Positions 1 to 7,758 of a stretch of DNA of 20,115 bases are shown here, piece after piece (within the stretch, counting starts at the first letter, position 1; each line of letters starts with the position of its first letter). The DNA lies in contig JAFAGM010000146.1 in assembly GCA_023422775.1 (NCBI GenBank), positions 1 through 20,115 of the forward strand. Reading direction: 5' to 3'. The notes beneath the pieces are model-generated. The model searched no databases, was not told the origin of the DNA, and worked only from the letters and a program-made list of their open reading frames with translations. A program made the translations under genes and the position numbers. Origin of the DNA: Pseudomonadota bacterium. Lineage in GTDB: Bacteria; Pseudomonadota; Alphaproteobacteria; Rhizobiales; Xanthobacteraceae.

Positions 1-54
1 ACCATCATTGGCGATATCGGGACGTATCTCAATGGGCGTAAGCGGTCATCTTGA
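1..54 (+). CDS. C-terminal end of a truncated upstream gene (unrecognised)
   Basis: The first frame of the window is open from base 1 and stops at a TGA at 52-54. It reads as the last 17 residues of a protein (TIIGDIGTYLNGRKRSS). The rest lies outside the window, so no function can be given. The short open stretch could be chance. The reasons for listing it are its position ahead of the kinase gene and its natural-looking basic, polar C-terminus. The 133 bases that follow, up to the kinase start, hold no other reading frame that I can support. Confidence 0.3.
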   Translation, partial: TIIGDIGTYLNGRKRSS

Positions 55-187
55 ACACCATGAAATAAAAGCGAAAACCCTGCTTTTGCGGCGCAGCAAA
101 ACGGTCCTGCCCAGTCTTGCGCTTTCTTTCCTTTTTGCCTCTCCCTAAAGTTAGCTTCTCGTTCGGATGGAGTGAAAAGGCGCCCGT

Positions 188-2032
188 ATGCGGCTGGTGA
201 TGCTTGCGCTCTTGGCGTTTCTTTTCAGTCACGCTGACGCGGCGGCAGATACCGCTCGTCCTCGTTCGGTTCTGATCCTTGATCAATCCACGAAGAACGC
301 ACCCTGGTCCGTTGCCCTTCAATCGGCCCTAAGCTCAAAGCTGAATTCGGAACCCGGCTTGCCAATTGCGATCTATTTCGAGCATCTCGATTTTGGATTG
401 TTTGACGGGCCGCGGTATGAAGACGATCTTCGCGCCTTCCTTGGCGCGAAATACCGCAATGTCCGCGTCGGCGCGATTATCGCTTTGGGCGCGAAAGCGC
501 TCACATTTACCGAAGGGGCGCGATCAGCATTGTGGTCGGACGTCCCCATTATCTTCGCTGGCGTCGACGCTGTTGACGCAGCAAGGCTGCAAGGCAGCCC
601 AGGGGTCACCGGGACCATTATGGAACTTCCACTGGCCAATCTGGTTGCCGCGGCCCGTCTCGCGAAGCCCGATTTTGCTCGACTTGTCATCGTCGGAGAT
701 CCGTTCGACCGTCAACCATTTCGCGGCCATTTCAAGGAAGCAATGGCGACGCTGTCGAAGGAGCTTGATGTCGTCGATCTAACCGGCCTGCCTATGGACG
801 AACTGAAGAAGCGTGTCGCTGCTCTGAGCAATGATTCGATCATCGCGTACACGAATATCTATAGTGACGGGAAAGGTCTCGTTTATACACCGCGCGATGC
901 GCTCGCGGTTCTGGCTCAATCAGCGAACCGTCCCATTGTAGTTGACGTCGAGACCTTCATAGGGGTGGGAAGTGTCGGAGGTTTCGCTGTTACGCCACGG
1001 CCGGTGGGCGAAGAAGCGGCTCGGATCGCATTACGCGTCCTGGCCGGCGAACCTCCGGAAAGCATTCCTGTTACCGTCGGCGATTTTCAGAGGCCGATAT
1101 TTGACTGGAAGCAGTTGCAACATTGGAACATCAGTGCAGATCGACTGCCGGCAGCCAGCGAGATTCGTTTCCGCAATCCCACAGCCTGGGAGCAATACGG
1201 CACGCAAATTGTTCTGATTGCGATGGCGCTCGCCATACAGACATTGCTGATTGGTGGCCTGTTTTATGAGCGCGGGCGGCGCCGGCGGGCGGAACAACGT
1301 ATCCGTCTCGATATGTCCGCTCTTGCTAACATGAACCGGCGTGTCGTTGCCGGAGAAATATCGGCGTCGATCGCGCACGAGATCAGGCAACCCGTAGCTG
1401 CCATCACTACCAACGCGGGCGCCGGATTGCGTTGGTTGAAAAGCAATCCGCCGGCCATAGACAAAGCACGCGCTTCGCTTGAAATGATTGCCGACGACAG
1501 CCACCGCACAGGCCTTGTGATTGAGGCGATACGGTCGGCGTTCAAAAAGGGAACTGACGCCAGGGCCCAAATTGATATCAACGAGCTTGTCCAGGACACG
1601 CTCGCGCTGCATGAAGCAGATTTGAGAGCCCAGCAGATTCGCGTTCAGTTGAACCTCGCGACAGACGGGCCGTCGGTTTGGGGTGACCGGAATCAGATTC
1701 AGCAGGTGTTGTTGAATCTGATCACCAATGCGGCGCATGCGATGTCTGGAGTCCCGGATAGACACCGCATGATCCGGATTTCGACGCAAAAGGAGGACGA
1801 GAGGATCAAACTTTCAGTTGAGGATTCGGGGCCGGGGATCAGCAAAGATACCATCGAGAAGATATTCGATCCATTCTTCACCACATCACCAGAGGGAATG
1901 GGCATGGGTCTGGCGATCTGCCAATCCATCGTACAATCGCATGATGGATCAATATGGGCTGAAGCTAGTCCGTTGGGCGGGGCGTCATTTCATGTGGTCC
2001 TTCCCGAGAAGGACCAAGACCATGAACCCTAA
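188..2032 (+). CDS. Membrane sensor histidine kinase with ABC-substrate-binding-like periplasmic sensor
   Basis: This is a 614-residue sensor kinase. Residues 1-20 form a signal peptide or first membrane segment. About residues 25-330 resemble the ABC-transporter substrate-binding fold (PF04392 type) used by rhizobial kinases as a periplasmic sensor. A membrane helix at about 338-360 is followed by an arginine-rich cytoplasmic edge. The HisKA box SIAHEIRQP carries the phospho-acceptor His397. The ATPase domain shows the N box NLITNAAHAM (Asn510, Asn514), G1 VEDSGPGIS, the F box IFDPFFTT and G2 GMGMGLAICQS, so all catalytic boxes are present. The ATG at 188 is preceded by an AAAAGG-like ribosome site. 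Kinases of this architecture are usually next to a LuxR-type response regulator; none is visible here, and the gene lies in what looks like an integrated element. The ligand is unknown. Confidence 0.88.
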   Translation: MRLVMLALLAFLFSHADAAADTARPRSVLILDQSTKNAPWSVALQSALSSKLNSEPGLPIAIYFEHLDFGLFDGPRYEDDLRAFLGAKYRNVRVGAIIALGAKALTFTEGARSALWSDVPIIFAGVDAVDAARLQGSPGVTGTIMELPLANLVAAARLAKPDFARLVIVGDPFDRQPFRGHFKEAMATLSKELDVVDLTGLPMDELKKRVAALSNDSIIAYTNIYSDGKGLVYTPRDALAVLAQSANRPIVVDVETFIGVGSVGGFAVTPRPVGEEAARIALRVLAGEPPESIPVTVGDFQRPIFDWKQLQHWNISADRLPAASEIRFRNPTAWEQYGTQIVLIAMALAIQTLLIGGLFYERGRRRRAEQRIRLDMSALANMNRRVVAGEISASIAHEIRQPVAAITTNAGAGLRWLKSNPPAIDKARASLEMIADDSHRTGLVIEAIRSAFKKGTDARAQIDINELVQDTLALHEADLRAQQIRVQLNLATDGPSVWGDRNQIQQVLLNLITNAAHAMSGVPDRHRMIRISTQKEDERIKLSVEDSGPGISKDTIEKIFDPFFTTSPEGMGMGLAICQSIVQSHDGSIWAEASPLGGASFHVVLPEKDQDHEP

Positions 2033-2100
2033 GAGCCAATTGGATTTTTCAAGTGTTGCCTGCTGACGCCGCCCTTCGAGCTTTGTGCAGATAAGAGCAG

Positions 2101-2136
2101 AACGCGTGCCAAGGACGAGTCTTGCCACGCGTTTTG
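2101..2136 (+). terminator. Putative Rho-independent terminator of the kinase gene
   Basis: AACGCGTG (2101-2108) pairs with CACGCGTT (2126-2133). After one C-C mismatch, CAAG (2110-2113) pairs with CTTG (2121-2124), leaving a 7-base loop. The 3' arm runs directly into TTTT. It lies 68 bases after the kinase stop, in the right orientation. It is a decent but not perfect terminator. Confidence 0.5.
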
Positions 2137-2153
2137 ATTAAGCGCGTTACTTA

Positions 2154-2336
2154 TTAAGCACGTTGTGAATCCAATTGCTCGTGCTTTGTCACGACTTCCT
2201 GCGCCTTGGCGTAGCTTTCAATGAGCAGCGCATAGGGCGGGAAAATCCTGGTGTAGACCTCGGCCCATTCCTGCGCGTCCGGCCGGCTCCAGGTTTTCTG
2301 CAACCCCTCTATTCGTATGGTCGACAGCGCTACGCT
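2154..2336 (-). pseudogene. Remnant reading frame (C-terminal fragment of an unrecognised gene)
   Basis: The gap between the kinase and the integrase (2033-2406) holds one stretch that looks coding. On the minus strand a 60-codon open frame is bounded upstream by an in-frame TAG at 2337-2339 and ends at TAA 2154-2156. It reads ...GLQKTWSRPDAQEWAEVYTR, then a segment with FPPYALLIESYAKAQEVV, ending LDSQRA. The composition is protein-like (amphipathic, aromatic, with sensible third-position bias), but there is no ATG or GTG start and no ribosome site. I take it for the 3' end of a gene broken by rearrangement. I do not recognise the family. Apart from this and the kinase terminator I see nothing in the gap. 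Confidence 0.4.
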
Positions 2337-2406
2337 CTATTCCACGATCTTCGCGGACAAAGATGACGAGTTGGCAAATGCTGTTGGGCACGGTAGCCGG
2401 AACAGG

Positions 2407-3762
2407 CTATGCCGCGATTCGCTTTCCGCTATGATTGTTATCTACCGCTATAGATTGCTCAAATAGCCGCGCGAGAGCCGCTTCCCGCGACGCACGATCG
2501 AGAGCATAGGTCGTTCGCCGGAATGTCTTCCCGTCAAGCAGACCCTGGATGTGACCGGCCACAGTATCCGCCGCCATGATGAGCAGGGCATCGACCGTGT
2601 GAATGTATCGTCCGGTGACAGTTCCACTCGAATGCCCCATCAACGCGCCGATCGTTGCTTCTGTGAAGCCGAGGTCATTGGCAACGCTCGAGAAGCTGTG
2701 ACGAAGAACGTGCGGGGTTACGTCAGCCAGCGCCGTTTCCTTGAGCATCTTCTGCCAGAGTCTCGGGAAGCCGACCAGGGGCTTTCCCTCTACCGTGCCC
2801 TTGAAAACGAAGCCTTCATCATCATCTCCCAGAAGCGATGTGAGATGATCCACGGCCGGTAGACCAATAGGGCGAACCGAAGCCCCTTCTTTACTATCTT
2901 CCAGGCGAAGGCAGCTTCCGTCGACATCGACCTCCGGCCGCTTCAGATTGATTGCCTCGCTTCGACGACAGGCCGTCAGCGTCAGATGGCGCGCAATCTG
3001 CACGGCAGTTTTGAACTGCTCATCCTCGCCCTTCTCCCGGAGAATTTGTCCGAGCAGCCGATATTCGTCGTCATTCAAACGCCGCTTTCTCACCTTGTCG
3101 GCGGGCTTTCGGATTCCGTGTGCCGGATTTTTGTCGATGAGACCTTGTGAGACGGCGTAGGTCAGGATGCCGCCGAGAAGTCCGACGGTCCTGGACGCCG
3201 TGCCAAGTCCACCTCTGACAATGGACTTTCCACGCTTCTTTTTGGTCTTCTCGATTTTGGCGGTTTTGCCAACCGCGACATCTTCCATGAACTTGGTGAT
3301 GTCGGCGAGTTTGAGCGTCTGTACGCGCCTCTTGCCGAGCAGCGGAACGATGTGGCGATTGATGCGGCCGCGATCGACGTAGAGCGAGCTTTCTTTCTTC
3401 GGGCGATTTCCTTTGCCCAGTATCAGCTTCTTATCCGCCGCAGCGAGATAGCGCTCGCAGAGTTCTTTCACCGTAAGCGCCTTGCGGCGCTGCACCCGCT
3501 CTTCGGCCGGGTCTTCGCCCTTCACGGTCTGACCCAAGGTGGCGATTGCGAGCTTGCGCGCCTGATCGGCAGTGATCGCACCATGCCGTCCGATGGTCAT
3601 GCGCTTGCGAGCGCCATCGCGATTCCGGTAGTCGACGAAGTAGGTGCGCACGCCGGTCGGCTGCACAAAGACACCGAAGCCCTTCAATTCGCTGCACCAG
3701 ATCGTGAACTGCTTGTTACGCGGTTCGGCATCGTCAACGATTGTCTTCGTTAGCTTGGGCAT
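2407..3762 (-). CDS. Tyrosine-type site-specific integrase with arm-binding N-terminus
   Basis: This 451-residue tyrosine recombinase catalyses integration and excision of a mobile element. Residues about 1-80 match the Arm-DNA-binding (DUF4102-like) domain of tRNA-targeting integrases. About 95-210 form the core-binding SAM-like domain, with a lysine-rich stretch at 165-180. About 225-395 form the catalytic domain. Visible catalytic residues are Arg266 (TACRRSEA), His351 and Arg354 (HVLRHSF), His377 (GHSSG) and Tyr386 (GRYIH), so the active site is complete. The ATG at 3762 has only a weak ribosome site. The start of the gene faces a 45-bp tRNA-Arg 3'-half sequence 176 bases away, the expected attachment site. 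The tail after the nucleophile is longer than usual (about 65 residues). It is probably functional. Confidence 0.92.
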   Translation of the reverse strand: MPKLTKTIVDDAEPRNKQFTIWCSELKGFGVFVQPTGVRTYFVDYRNRDGARKRMTIGRHGAITADQARKLAIATLGQTVKGEDPAEERVQRRKALTVKELCERYLAAADKKLILGKGNRPKKESSLYVDRGRINRHIVPLLGKRRVQTLKLADITKFMEDVAVGKTAKIEKTKKKRGKSIVRGGLGTASRTVGLLGGILTYAVSQGLIDKNPAHGIRKPADKVRKRRLNDDEYRLLGQILREKGEDEQFKTAVQIARHLTLTACRRSEAINLKRPEVDVDGSCLRLEDSKEGASVRPIGLPAVDHLTSLLGDDDEGFVFKGTVEGKPLVGFPRLWQKMLKETALADVTPHVLRHSFSSVANDLGFTEATIGALMGHSSGTVTGRYIHTVDALLIMAADTVAGHIQGLLDGKTFRRTTYALDRASREAALARLFEQSIAVDNNHSGKRIAA

Positions 3763-3776
3763 TTTTGGCCCCCGAA

Positions 3777-3820
3777 AAACTCACCAGAAACTCACCACGA
3801 AAAGCCAAACGGGTGAGTGG
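3777..3820. repeat. Short iterated repeats upstream of the integrase (possible arm-type Int sites)
   Basis: AAACTCACCA occurs twice in direct orientation, at 3777-3786 and 3788-3797 (11-base period). A related inverted copy, GGGTGAGTGG, lies at 3811-3820. They fall between the integrase start and the tRNA-like attachment core, where tyrosine recombinases bind arm-type sites and where Xis binds. The sequence shows only the repeats; the binding role is inferred from position. Confidence 0.4.
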
Positions 3821-3938
3821 ATTATCGAAAGCTAGCGGAACATTGCGTCGGAAGTTTGACTGTTTTTTCAATGTGTTATAGCGAATCAGCGCAGCTATGA
3901 GGGTGAGGAAGAAAGGCTGCGTAGCCCGCTGTTTCTTG

Positions 3939-3983
3939 CTCCGAAGGCAAAGGTCACACGTTCGAATCGTGTCGGGTGCGCCA
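3939..3983 (+). other. Attachment-site scar: 3' half of tRNA-Arg(CCG)
   Basis: The 45 bases start with the anticodon loop CTCCGAA (anticodon CCG). The 3' anticodon-stem arm GGCAA and the variable region follow. Next comes a complete T arm: ACACG and CGTGT pair around TTCGAAT. The acceptor 3' strand CGGGTGC, discriminator G and encoded CCA close it. No matching 5' half lies upstream: the five bases before the loop (TCTTG) do not pair with GGCAA, and no GCACCCG acceptor strand is present. So this is not a working tRNA gene but the partial copy left at one end of an element integrated in a tRNA-Arg(CCG) gene. The orientation implies that the element lies to the left, with the intact tRNA outside the window. 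Confidence 0.82.
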
Positions 3984-4031
3984 AAATTTCACCATTCCAG
4001 GACAAAGCTGGGCTCTCTCGACAGAGCCGCG

Positions 4032-4228
4032 CGACATTGAGGTAATAGAGCCAGCACGGCTGCGGCACGCTCGGAAGCTTGGTCAGCATGCCGCCGATCG
4101 TCTGCCCACCCGCCGGAAACAGTTGATAGAAGTCTGTCGGATCGGCTTCATCGGCGTTCTTCTGCCAGCCGAAAACCTCGCCGTAGAAATCGAAGACCTT
4201 GTTGCGGTCCCGGGCCAGCAGTTCATGC
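4032..4228 (-). pseudogene. Truncated 197-bp copy of the VOC-family gene; left member of a direct repeat
   Basis: This stretch matches 6890-7086 over 197 bases with five mismatches that I can count (about 97% identity), in the same orientation. It corresponds to one internal block of the second glyoxalase domain of the VOC protein, from HELLARDRNK through PQPCWLYY. Reading outward in both directions the similarity stops abruptly, so this is a fragment without start or end. It begins 48 bases after the tRNA-like att scar. Together with the intact gene it flanks the low-GC oxygenase/methyltransferase segment. In the 5' direction of the same minus frame the open reading continues to about 4356, but that part has no recognisable origin. 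Confidence 0.8.
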
Positions 4229-4411
4229 GCGGAGCGCGGCGAGCTTCCCGAGCCTGGCGCAATCTTAACGGAAATGAAGGACGCGAGGATCGCGGGGAGC
4301 GAGGTTATGGTTAACAATAGGAGCACTTTGAAGTCCCGCACCAGAGGCCTTGGCACCTTCCATATAGCTGCTATTTTGCATCCGGGTGGTCAAGAAAAGG
4401 AGCAATACATC

Positions 4412-5353
4412 ATGCCCTTGATTGAGTCCGATGATCCCGCTGCTTGGAAAAACTTAAATCGTTCCCCTTTTATCTTTCGTCATTGCCTACAAGAACATCC
4501 TCTCTTCGAGCTTTCACGATTGTCAAAATTGGCCGTAAGCGCGGTTGAGAGAGGAGACCCCCTAAAATTCGCAGTAACCTCCGGCGAAGATCTGAGTGGG
4601 ATGCCTTTGAAGCAGAGACTCGCTGAAACCGTTCTGCGAATCGAGGAGGGGCACAGCTGGATGAAAATCTCCAGTCTGCAGGAGCTTCATCCGGACTACT
4701 CGGCTCTCCTGCAATCGATCGTCACCGATATAGAGAATGCGAGCGGTTTGCCGCTGCGCCAAAAAATGAAATGGCCGGGTCTATCGGTTTTCATCGCTTC
4801 GCCGAACATGATCACGCCTTACCACTTCGATCACGAGACAAACTTTTTATTCCAGATCAAAGGGGAAAAAGATGTCAAACTTTTCAACCAGGATGATCGC
4901 TTTGTCTTGTCTGAGGAAGAGATCGAGGATTTCTACAGAGGCAACGCCATGGCCGGGAAATACCGCGACGAGCTGAACAATAGGGGCAGCGTATATCGCC
5001 TGACGCCAAATACGGCGGTCCATCATCCCCCTTTGTCGCCCCATCTGATCCAGAACGGGAACAATGTGTCCATCAGTCTGAGCGCATTCTTCTCGCTTCC
5101 GGAGGCCAATTTCCGCGCAAGCATCTATCAGACGAATTATTTGCTGCGACGGGTTGGATTCCATCCTTCGCCTCCCGGACAGTCAATATTCAGGGATACG
5201 TTGAAAAACGCGACGATCCGCGTGCTTTCAAAGTCGAACCCGAAGAATTGGGAAGAGGATCTTTTTTCAGGCATTGACAACGTGCGCTTGCCCATGCGTG
5301 TCGCACAAGGAGTTCGACGACGATTCTCCGGACATCACACGACGGAACGGTAA
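4412..5353 (+). CDS. JmjC/cupin-like putative Fe(II)/2-oxoglutarate oxygenase
   Basis: The protein has 313 residues. The ATG at 4412 is chosen because AAAAGGAG lies nine bases upstream; the frame is open further up but that part overlaps the VOC repeat. The middle of the protein shows a cupin/JmjC-type core. YHFDHETNFLFQIKG carries the HxD iron-binding pair, and the segment around HHPPLSPH, followed by NVSISLSAFF, supplies the distal histidine and a closing beta strand. This matches the cupin-like JmjC family of putative protein or small-molecule hydroxylases. The substrate is unknown. Base composition is clearly lower in GC than the downstream genes, which suggests transfer. It converges on a TIGR04325-like methyltransferase, and the two may be a cargo pair. 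The family is fairly sure, the function is not. Confidence 0.65.
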   Translation: MPLIESDDPAAWKNLNRSPFIFRHCLQEHPLFELSRLSKLAVSAVERGDPLKFAVTSGEDLSGMPLKQRLAETVLRIEEGHSWMKISSLQELHPDYSALLQSIVTDIENASGLPLRQKMKWPGLSVFIASPNMITPYHFDHETNFLFQIKGEKDVKLFNQDDRFVLSEEEIEDFYRGNAMAGKYRDELNNRGSVYRLTPNTAVHHPPLSPHLIQNGNNVSISLSAFFSLPEANFRASIYQTNYLLRRVGFHPSPPGQSIFRDTLKNATIRVLSKSNPKNWEEDLFSGIDNVRLPMRVAQGVRRRFSGHHTTER

Positions 5354-5642
5354 TTCTCCATATCCGATCGAAGCTTCCATGTTGCGCAAACTCGTGGGCA
5401 GGTTCTCGTCTGGAGGGTTCGTGTCTTCGACACACACTTTCCTGACAGGCAAGCGACCTGCCCCTCTGAAACGACTCCGGTCTTAACTTTGGGTTCGGTT
5501 CTCCAGTGAGGCGACAGACGATGCGTTAGAGCAGGTTCGCGGAAGGGCGGGATAGAGACATCCGACAGCCCCCTGCGATATGCCGGCCTCCCGAATTCTC
5601 CCCTCACCAACTTTCAGCGATAGCTCCGAACCGCCCAGCCAC

Positions 5643-6449
5643 CTAAGGTGCAGATAGTTGGAGCAGCATGCCGCTATGGCACTCCAGGAACAGTTCCGGG
5701 TGGAAGGGGATGGAGCAACTTAATTCCTGGACGGGCCACTCATCACGAATCGTGAAACCCAAATCCCCCAGAGATGAGAGAAACTTGGTGCGATTGAATA
5801 CCTGATACGGGACGGCGCTGGACATCAAATTTTGATGCGTGACGAACTCGCGCCCGTCAGTCATTGGCACCTTGTCCAACAAAATGTATCGAGGTAGCGC
5901 ATGCAGCGACTCGAGTAGTGCAGCTATTGGAGTTTCGACATATTGAATGCAACCGCGGCTCAGGAATACATCGCAACCATCCACATTCTCAAGATTCTCG
6001 CTGAAATGGAGTCCCCTGGTCCCTCGTTCGGACGCAAGCTTGGTGCCTCTTTGAACGGCAGGGGGCAGGTCGACGACTGTCCAGCTGACGCCATTGGGGA
6101 TCGACATGCGCTGCGCGAGAGCGGTGTGGGTCTGTCCGACCGCACCGCCGAAATCAGTGACACGAAAGCCTTCCTCGAGAATGCGCGAGAGCCAGAACAT
6201 GGTCGAGAAAATTGAAGGCTGAAAATGGTCCGCCGCGACTACGGTCTGATGCTCCCACCCCTCGCTCAGGCTTTTTGGTATTGCGGCACGCGCCTCTGCA
6301 TAGGAGGAATAATGCCCGAAAAACTGATTTACGTACTTTGGTCGAGACCAGAAATGTTCCTTGTAAAAGGCTTCCAGGCCAGGCAGCCTTCCCAGAGTAG
6401 CGCCGATAGAAGTCCTGGAAAGTAGAATACGGGCAGCGTTACCGAGCAT
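5643..6449 (-). CDS. TIGR04325-like SAM-dependent methyltransferase
   Basis: This 268-residue protein resembles the TIGR04325 (LIC12133-type) putative methyltransferases, which are often found in surface-polysaccharide regions. The N-terminus carries the family-type segment FFGHYSSYAEARAA (near residue 43). VTDFGGAVGQTHTAL (about 97-111) is the glycine-rich SAM-binding motif I. WTVVDLPPAV follows as the acidic-loop strand (motif II-like), and a DVFLSRGCIQYVE segment is the motif IV/V region. The length is normal for the family and the frame is intact. An AGAGAAG ribosome-site-like sequence precedes the ATG at 6449. It is convergent with the JmjC-like gene, with 289 bases between them in which I see no gene. 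GC is lower than in the flanks. The acceptor substrate cannot be told from sequence. Confidence 0.72.
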   Translation of the reverse strand: MLGNAARILLSRTSIGATLGRLPGLEAFYKEHFWSRPKYVNQFFGHYSSYAEARAAIPKSLSEGWEHQTVVAADHFQPSIFSTMFWLSRILEEGFRVTDFGGAVGQTHTALAQRMSIPNGVSWTVVDLPPAVQRGTKLASERGTRGLHFSENLENVDGCDVFLSRGCIQYVETPIAALLESLHALPRYILLDKVPMTDGREFVTHQNLMSSAVPYQVFNRTKFLSSLGDLGFTIRDEWPVQELSCSIPFHPELFLECHSGMLLQLSAP

Positions 6450-6641
6450 TTAGTCTTCTCTCAGGCCGATGATAATTTATGGCGGATTTTCCACGGTAAA
6501 GGCTGAACGAACTGGGTGAGACTAAACCTTCATCAGGCGGAATGTCACCGCGTAATGCAGAAATTAAATGCAGGAGCACGCCGGCGTGCCCCAGATGTGC
6601 GCCGTCGGTAACCGTCGCGGCAAACACCGAGAAGATCCGGC

Positions 6642-7511
6642 CTACCGCTTCGGCTTCGGCACCACCATCCTGCCCTGCGAAGCGAAGCCACCCCACTTGG
6701 ACGACCAGGCGACTTCTGAGGTGGAAGGCCGCGTGGCCACTCGCTGGCCTCGGGCACCCTGCAGCGCGAACAGAGCGCCCTGGGGATCGACGCATCGCGC
6801 GATCCAGCAACCGTCAGGCAATTCGATCGGCCCCTGCAGCATCCGGCCACCGCCGCCATTGACGCGCTCGGCCGCCGCGCCGATGTCGTCGACATTGAAG
6901 TAGTAGAGCCAGCACGGCTGCGGCACGCTCGGAAGCTTGGTCAGCATGCCGCCGATCGTCTGCCCACCCGCCGAAAACAATTGATAGAAGTCTGTCGGAT
7001 CGGCTTCATCGGCGTCCTTCTGCCAGCCGAAAACCTCGCCGTAGAAATCGAAGACCTTGTTGCGGTCCCGGGCCAGCAGTTCATGCCAGCCTACGCGCCC
7101 CAACTCGTCCAGCCCGCTCGCTTGCCGTCGGCCGTATGTCAGTCCGCCGACCAGCGCAAAAGTCGCCTTTTGCGGATCGGCGACCACCGAGACCCGGCCG
7201 ATATTGCTGTCCGTCGGCGGCAGCAGGACAGCGCCTCCACGACGCCTGATCTGCGTGGCCGTCGCGTCGATATCATCCACCGCGACATAGCCGAGCCATC
7301 TCGGCGTCGCCCCCAATCGCCGCCCCTCTTCCGGGAGATCCATCAACCCGCCCACCGGAACTTCGTCCGCAGTAAGCAGCGTATACGCAAGCTTCGGGGT
7401 CGACGCATCCTGCGCCCCCCAGCCGACGACCCTGCCATAGAAGGCGCTTGCTGCCGCGACGTCCGTGGTCAGAAGCTCATACCAGGCGAAGCGTGCGGGT
7501 TGATCGACCAA
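6642..7511 (-). CDS. Two-domain VOC (glyoxalase/bleomycin-resistance fold) protein
   Basis: The protein has 289 residues with two tandem VOC modules (about 5-125 and 138-255). Each opens with a WxELLTTD or WHELLARD strand and a FYGxVxGW helix motif, and each carries the closing DPQKATFALV or DPQGALFALQ strand. The family binds metal and acts on small molecules or sequesters antibiotics; the substrate is not predictable. The start is a TTG at 7511, supported by CGGAGA just upstream; no ATG fits. A C-terminal tail of about 35 residues follows the second module. Bases 6890-7086 are duplicated as a fragment at 4032-4228. The gene is divergent from the RiPP precursor, with about 250 bases between, so it could be linked to that cluster (for example self-protection), but nothing in the sequence proves it. 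Confidence 0.82.
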   Translation of the reverse strand: MVDQPARFAWYELLTTDVAAASAFYGRVVGWGAQDASTPKLAYTLLTADEVPVGGLMDLPEEGRRLGATPRWLGYVAVDDIDATATQIRRRGGAVLLPPTDSNIGRVSVVADPQKATFALVGGLTYGRRQASGLDELGRVGWHELLARDRNKVFDFYGEVFGWQKDADEADPTDFYQLFSAGGQTIGGMLTKLPSVPQPCWLYYFNVDDIGAAAERVNGGGGRMLQGPIELPDGCWIARCVDPQGALFALQGARGQRVATRPSTSEVAWSSKWGGFASQGRMVVPKPKR

Positions 7512-7684
7512 GCGAATCTCCGTTCAGGCCCGGGGATGATGGCGCACTGCACCAGGTCGCTGCGGTCGCGATCTGCGCTGCGGGCGCGAACCTTCGCTGC
7601 ATTGGACGAAAATGTGGCGATCGCGTTCATCAAGATGAATGCAATCTGACCGCGCGCCATTACATTTTCGTGTGCGCATGAATC

Positions 7685-7713
7685 TTGCCTGCCTTGTTCG
7701 GTCAGCGTAGGAT
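7685..7713 (+). promoter_or_regulatory. Predicted sigma-70-type promoter of the RiPP precursor
   Basis: TTGCCT (7685-7690) and TAGGAT (7708-7713) are separated by exactly 17 bases. Each hexamer matches 4 of 6 consensus positions. Transcription would start near 7720, giving a leader of about 39 bases with the GGAGG ribosome site. This is a prediction only. The rest of the 7512-7758 gap shows nothing else that I can name. Confidence 0.4.
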
Positions 7714-7758
7714 TACGAGCACCGAGATCCTTCTTGTAACATGTCGGAGGATGCGACC

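Noticed and set aside
3908..3983. A complete tRNA-Arg gene
   Set aside because: Only the 3' half fits. The bases before the anticodon loop do not form the anticodon stem, and no D arm or GCACCCG acceptor strand is present.
3984..4031. GGCTCT...AGAGCC hairpin (4011-4028) as a terminator
   Set aside because: It has only six pairs, no T-run, and no gene end upstream that would need it.
4199..4411. Longer N-terminus for the JmjC-like protein
   Set aside because: The extra 71 codons overlap the VOC repeat in another frame, have no family similarity, and the ATG at 4412 has a strong ribosome site.
5354..5642. Small genes between the convergent JmjC-like and methyltransferase genes
   Set aside because: The short frames there have no ribosome site, no protein-like composition and mutually overlap; I see nothing in this gap.
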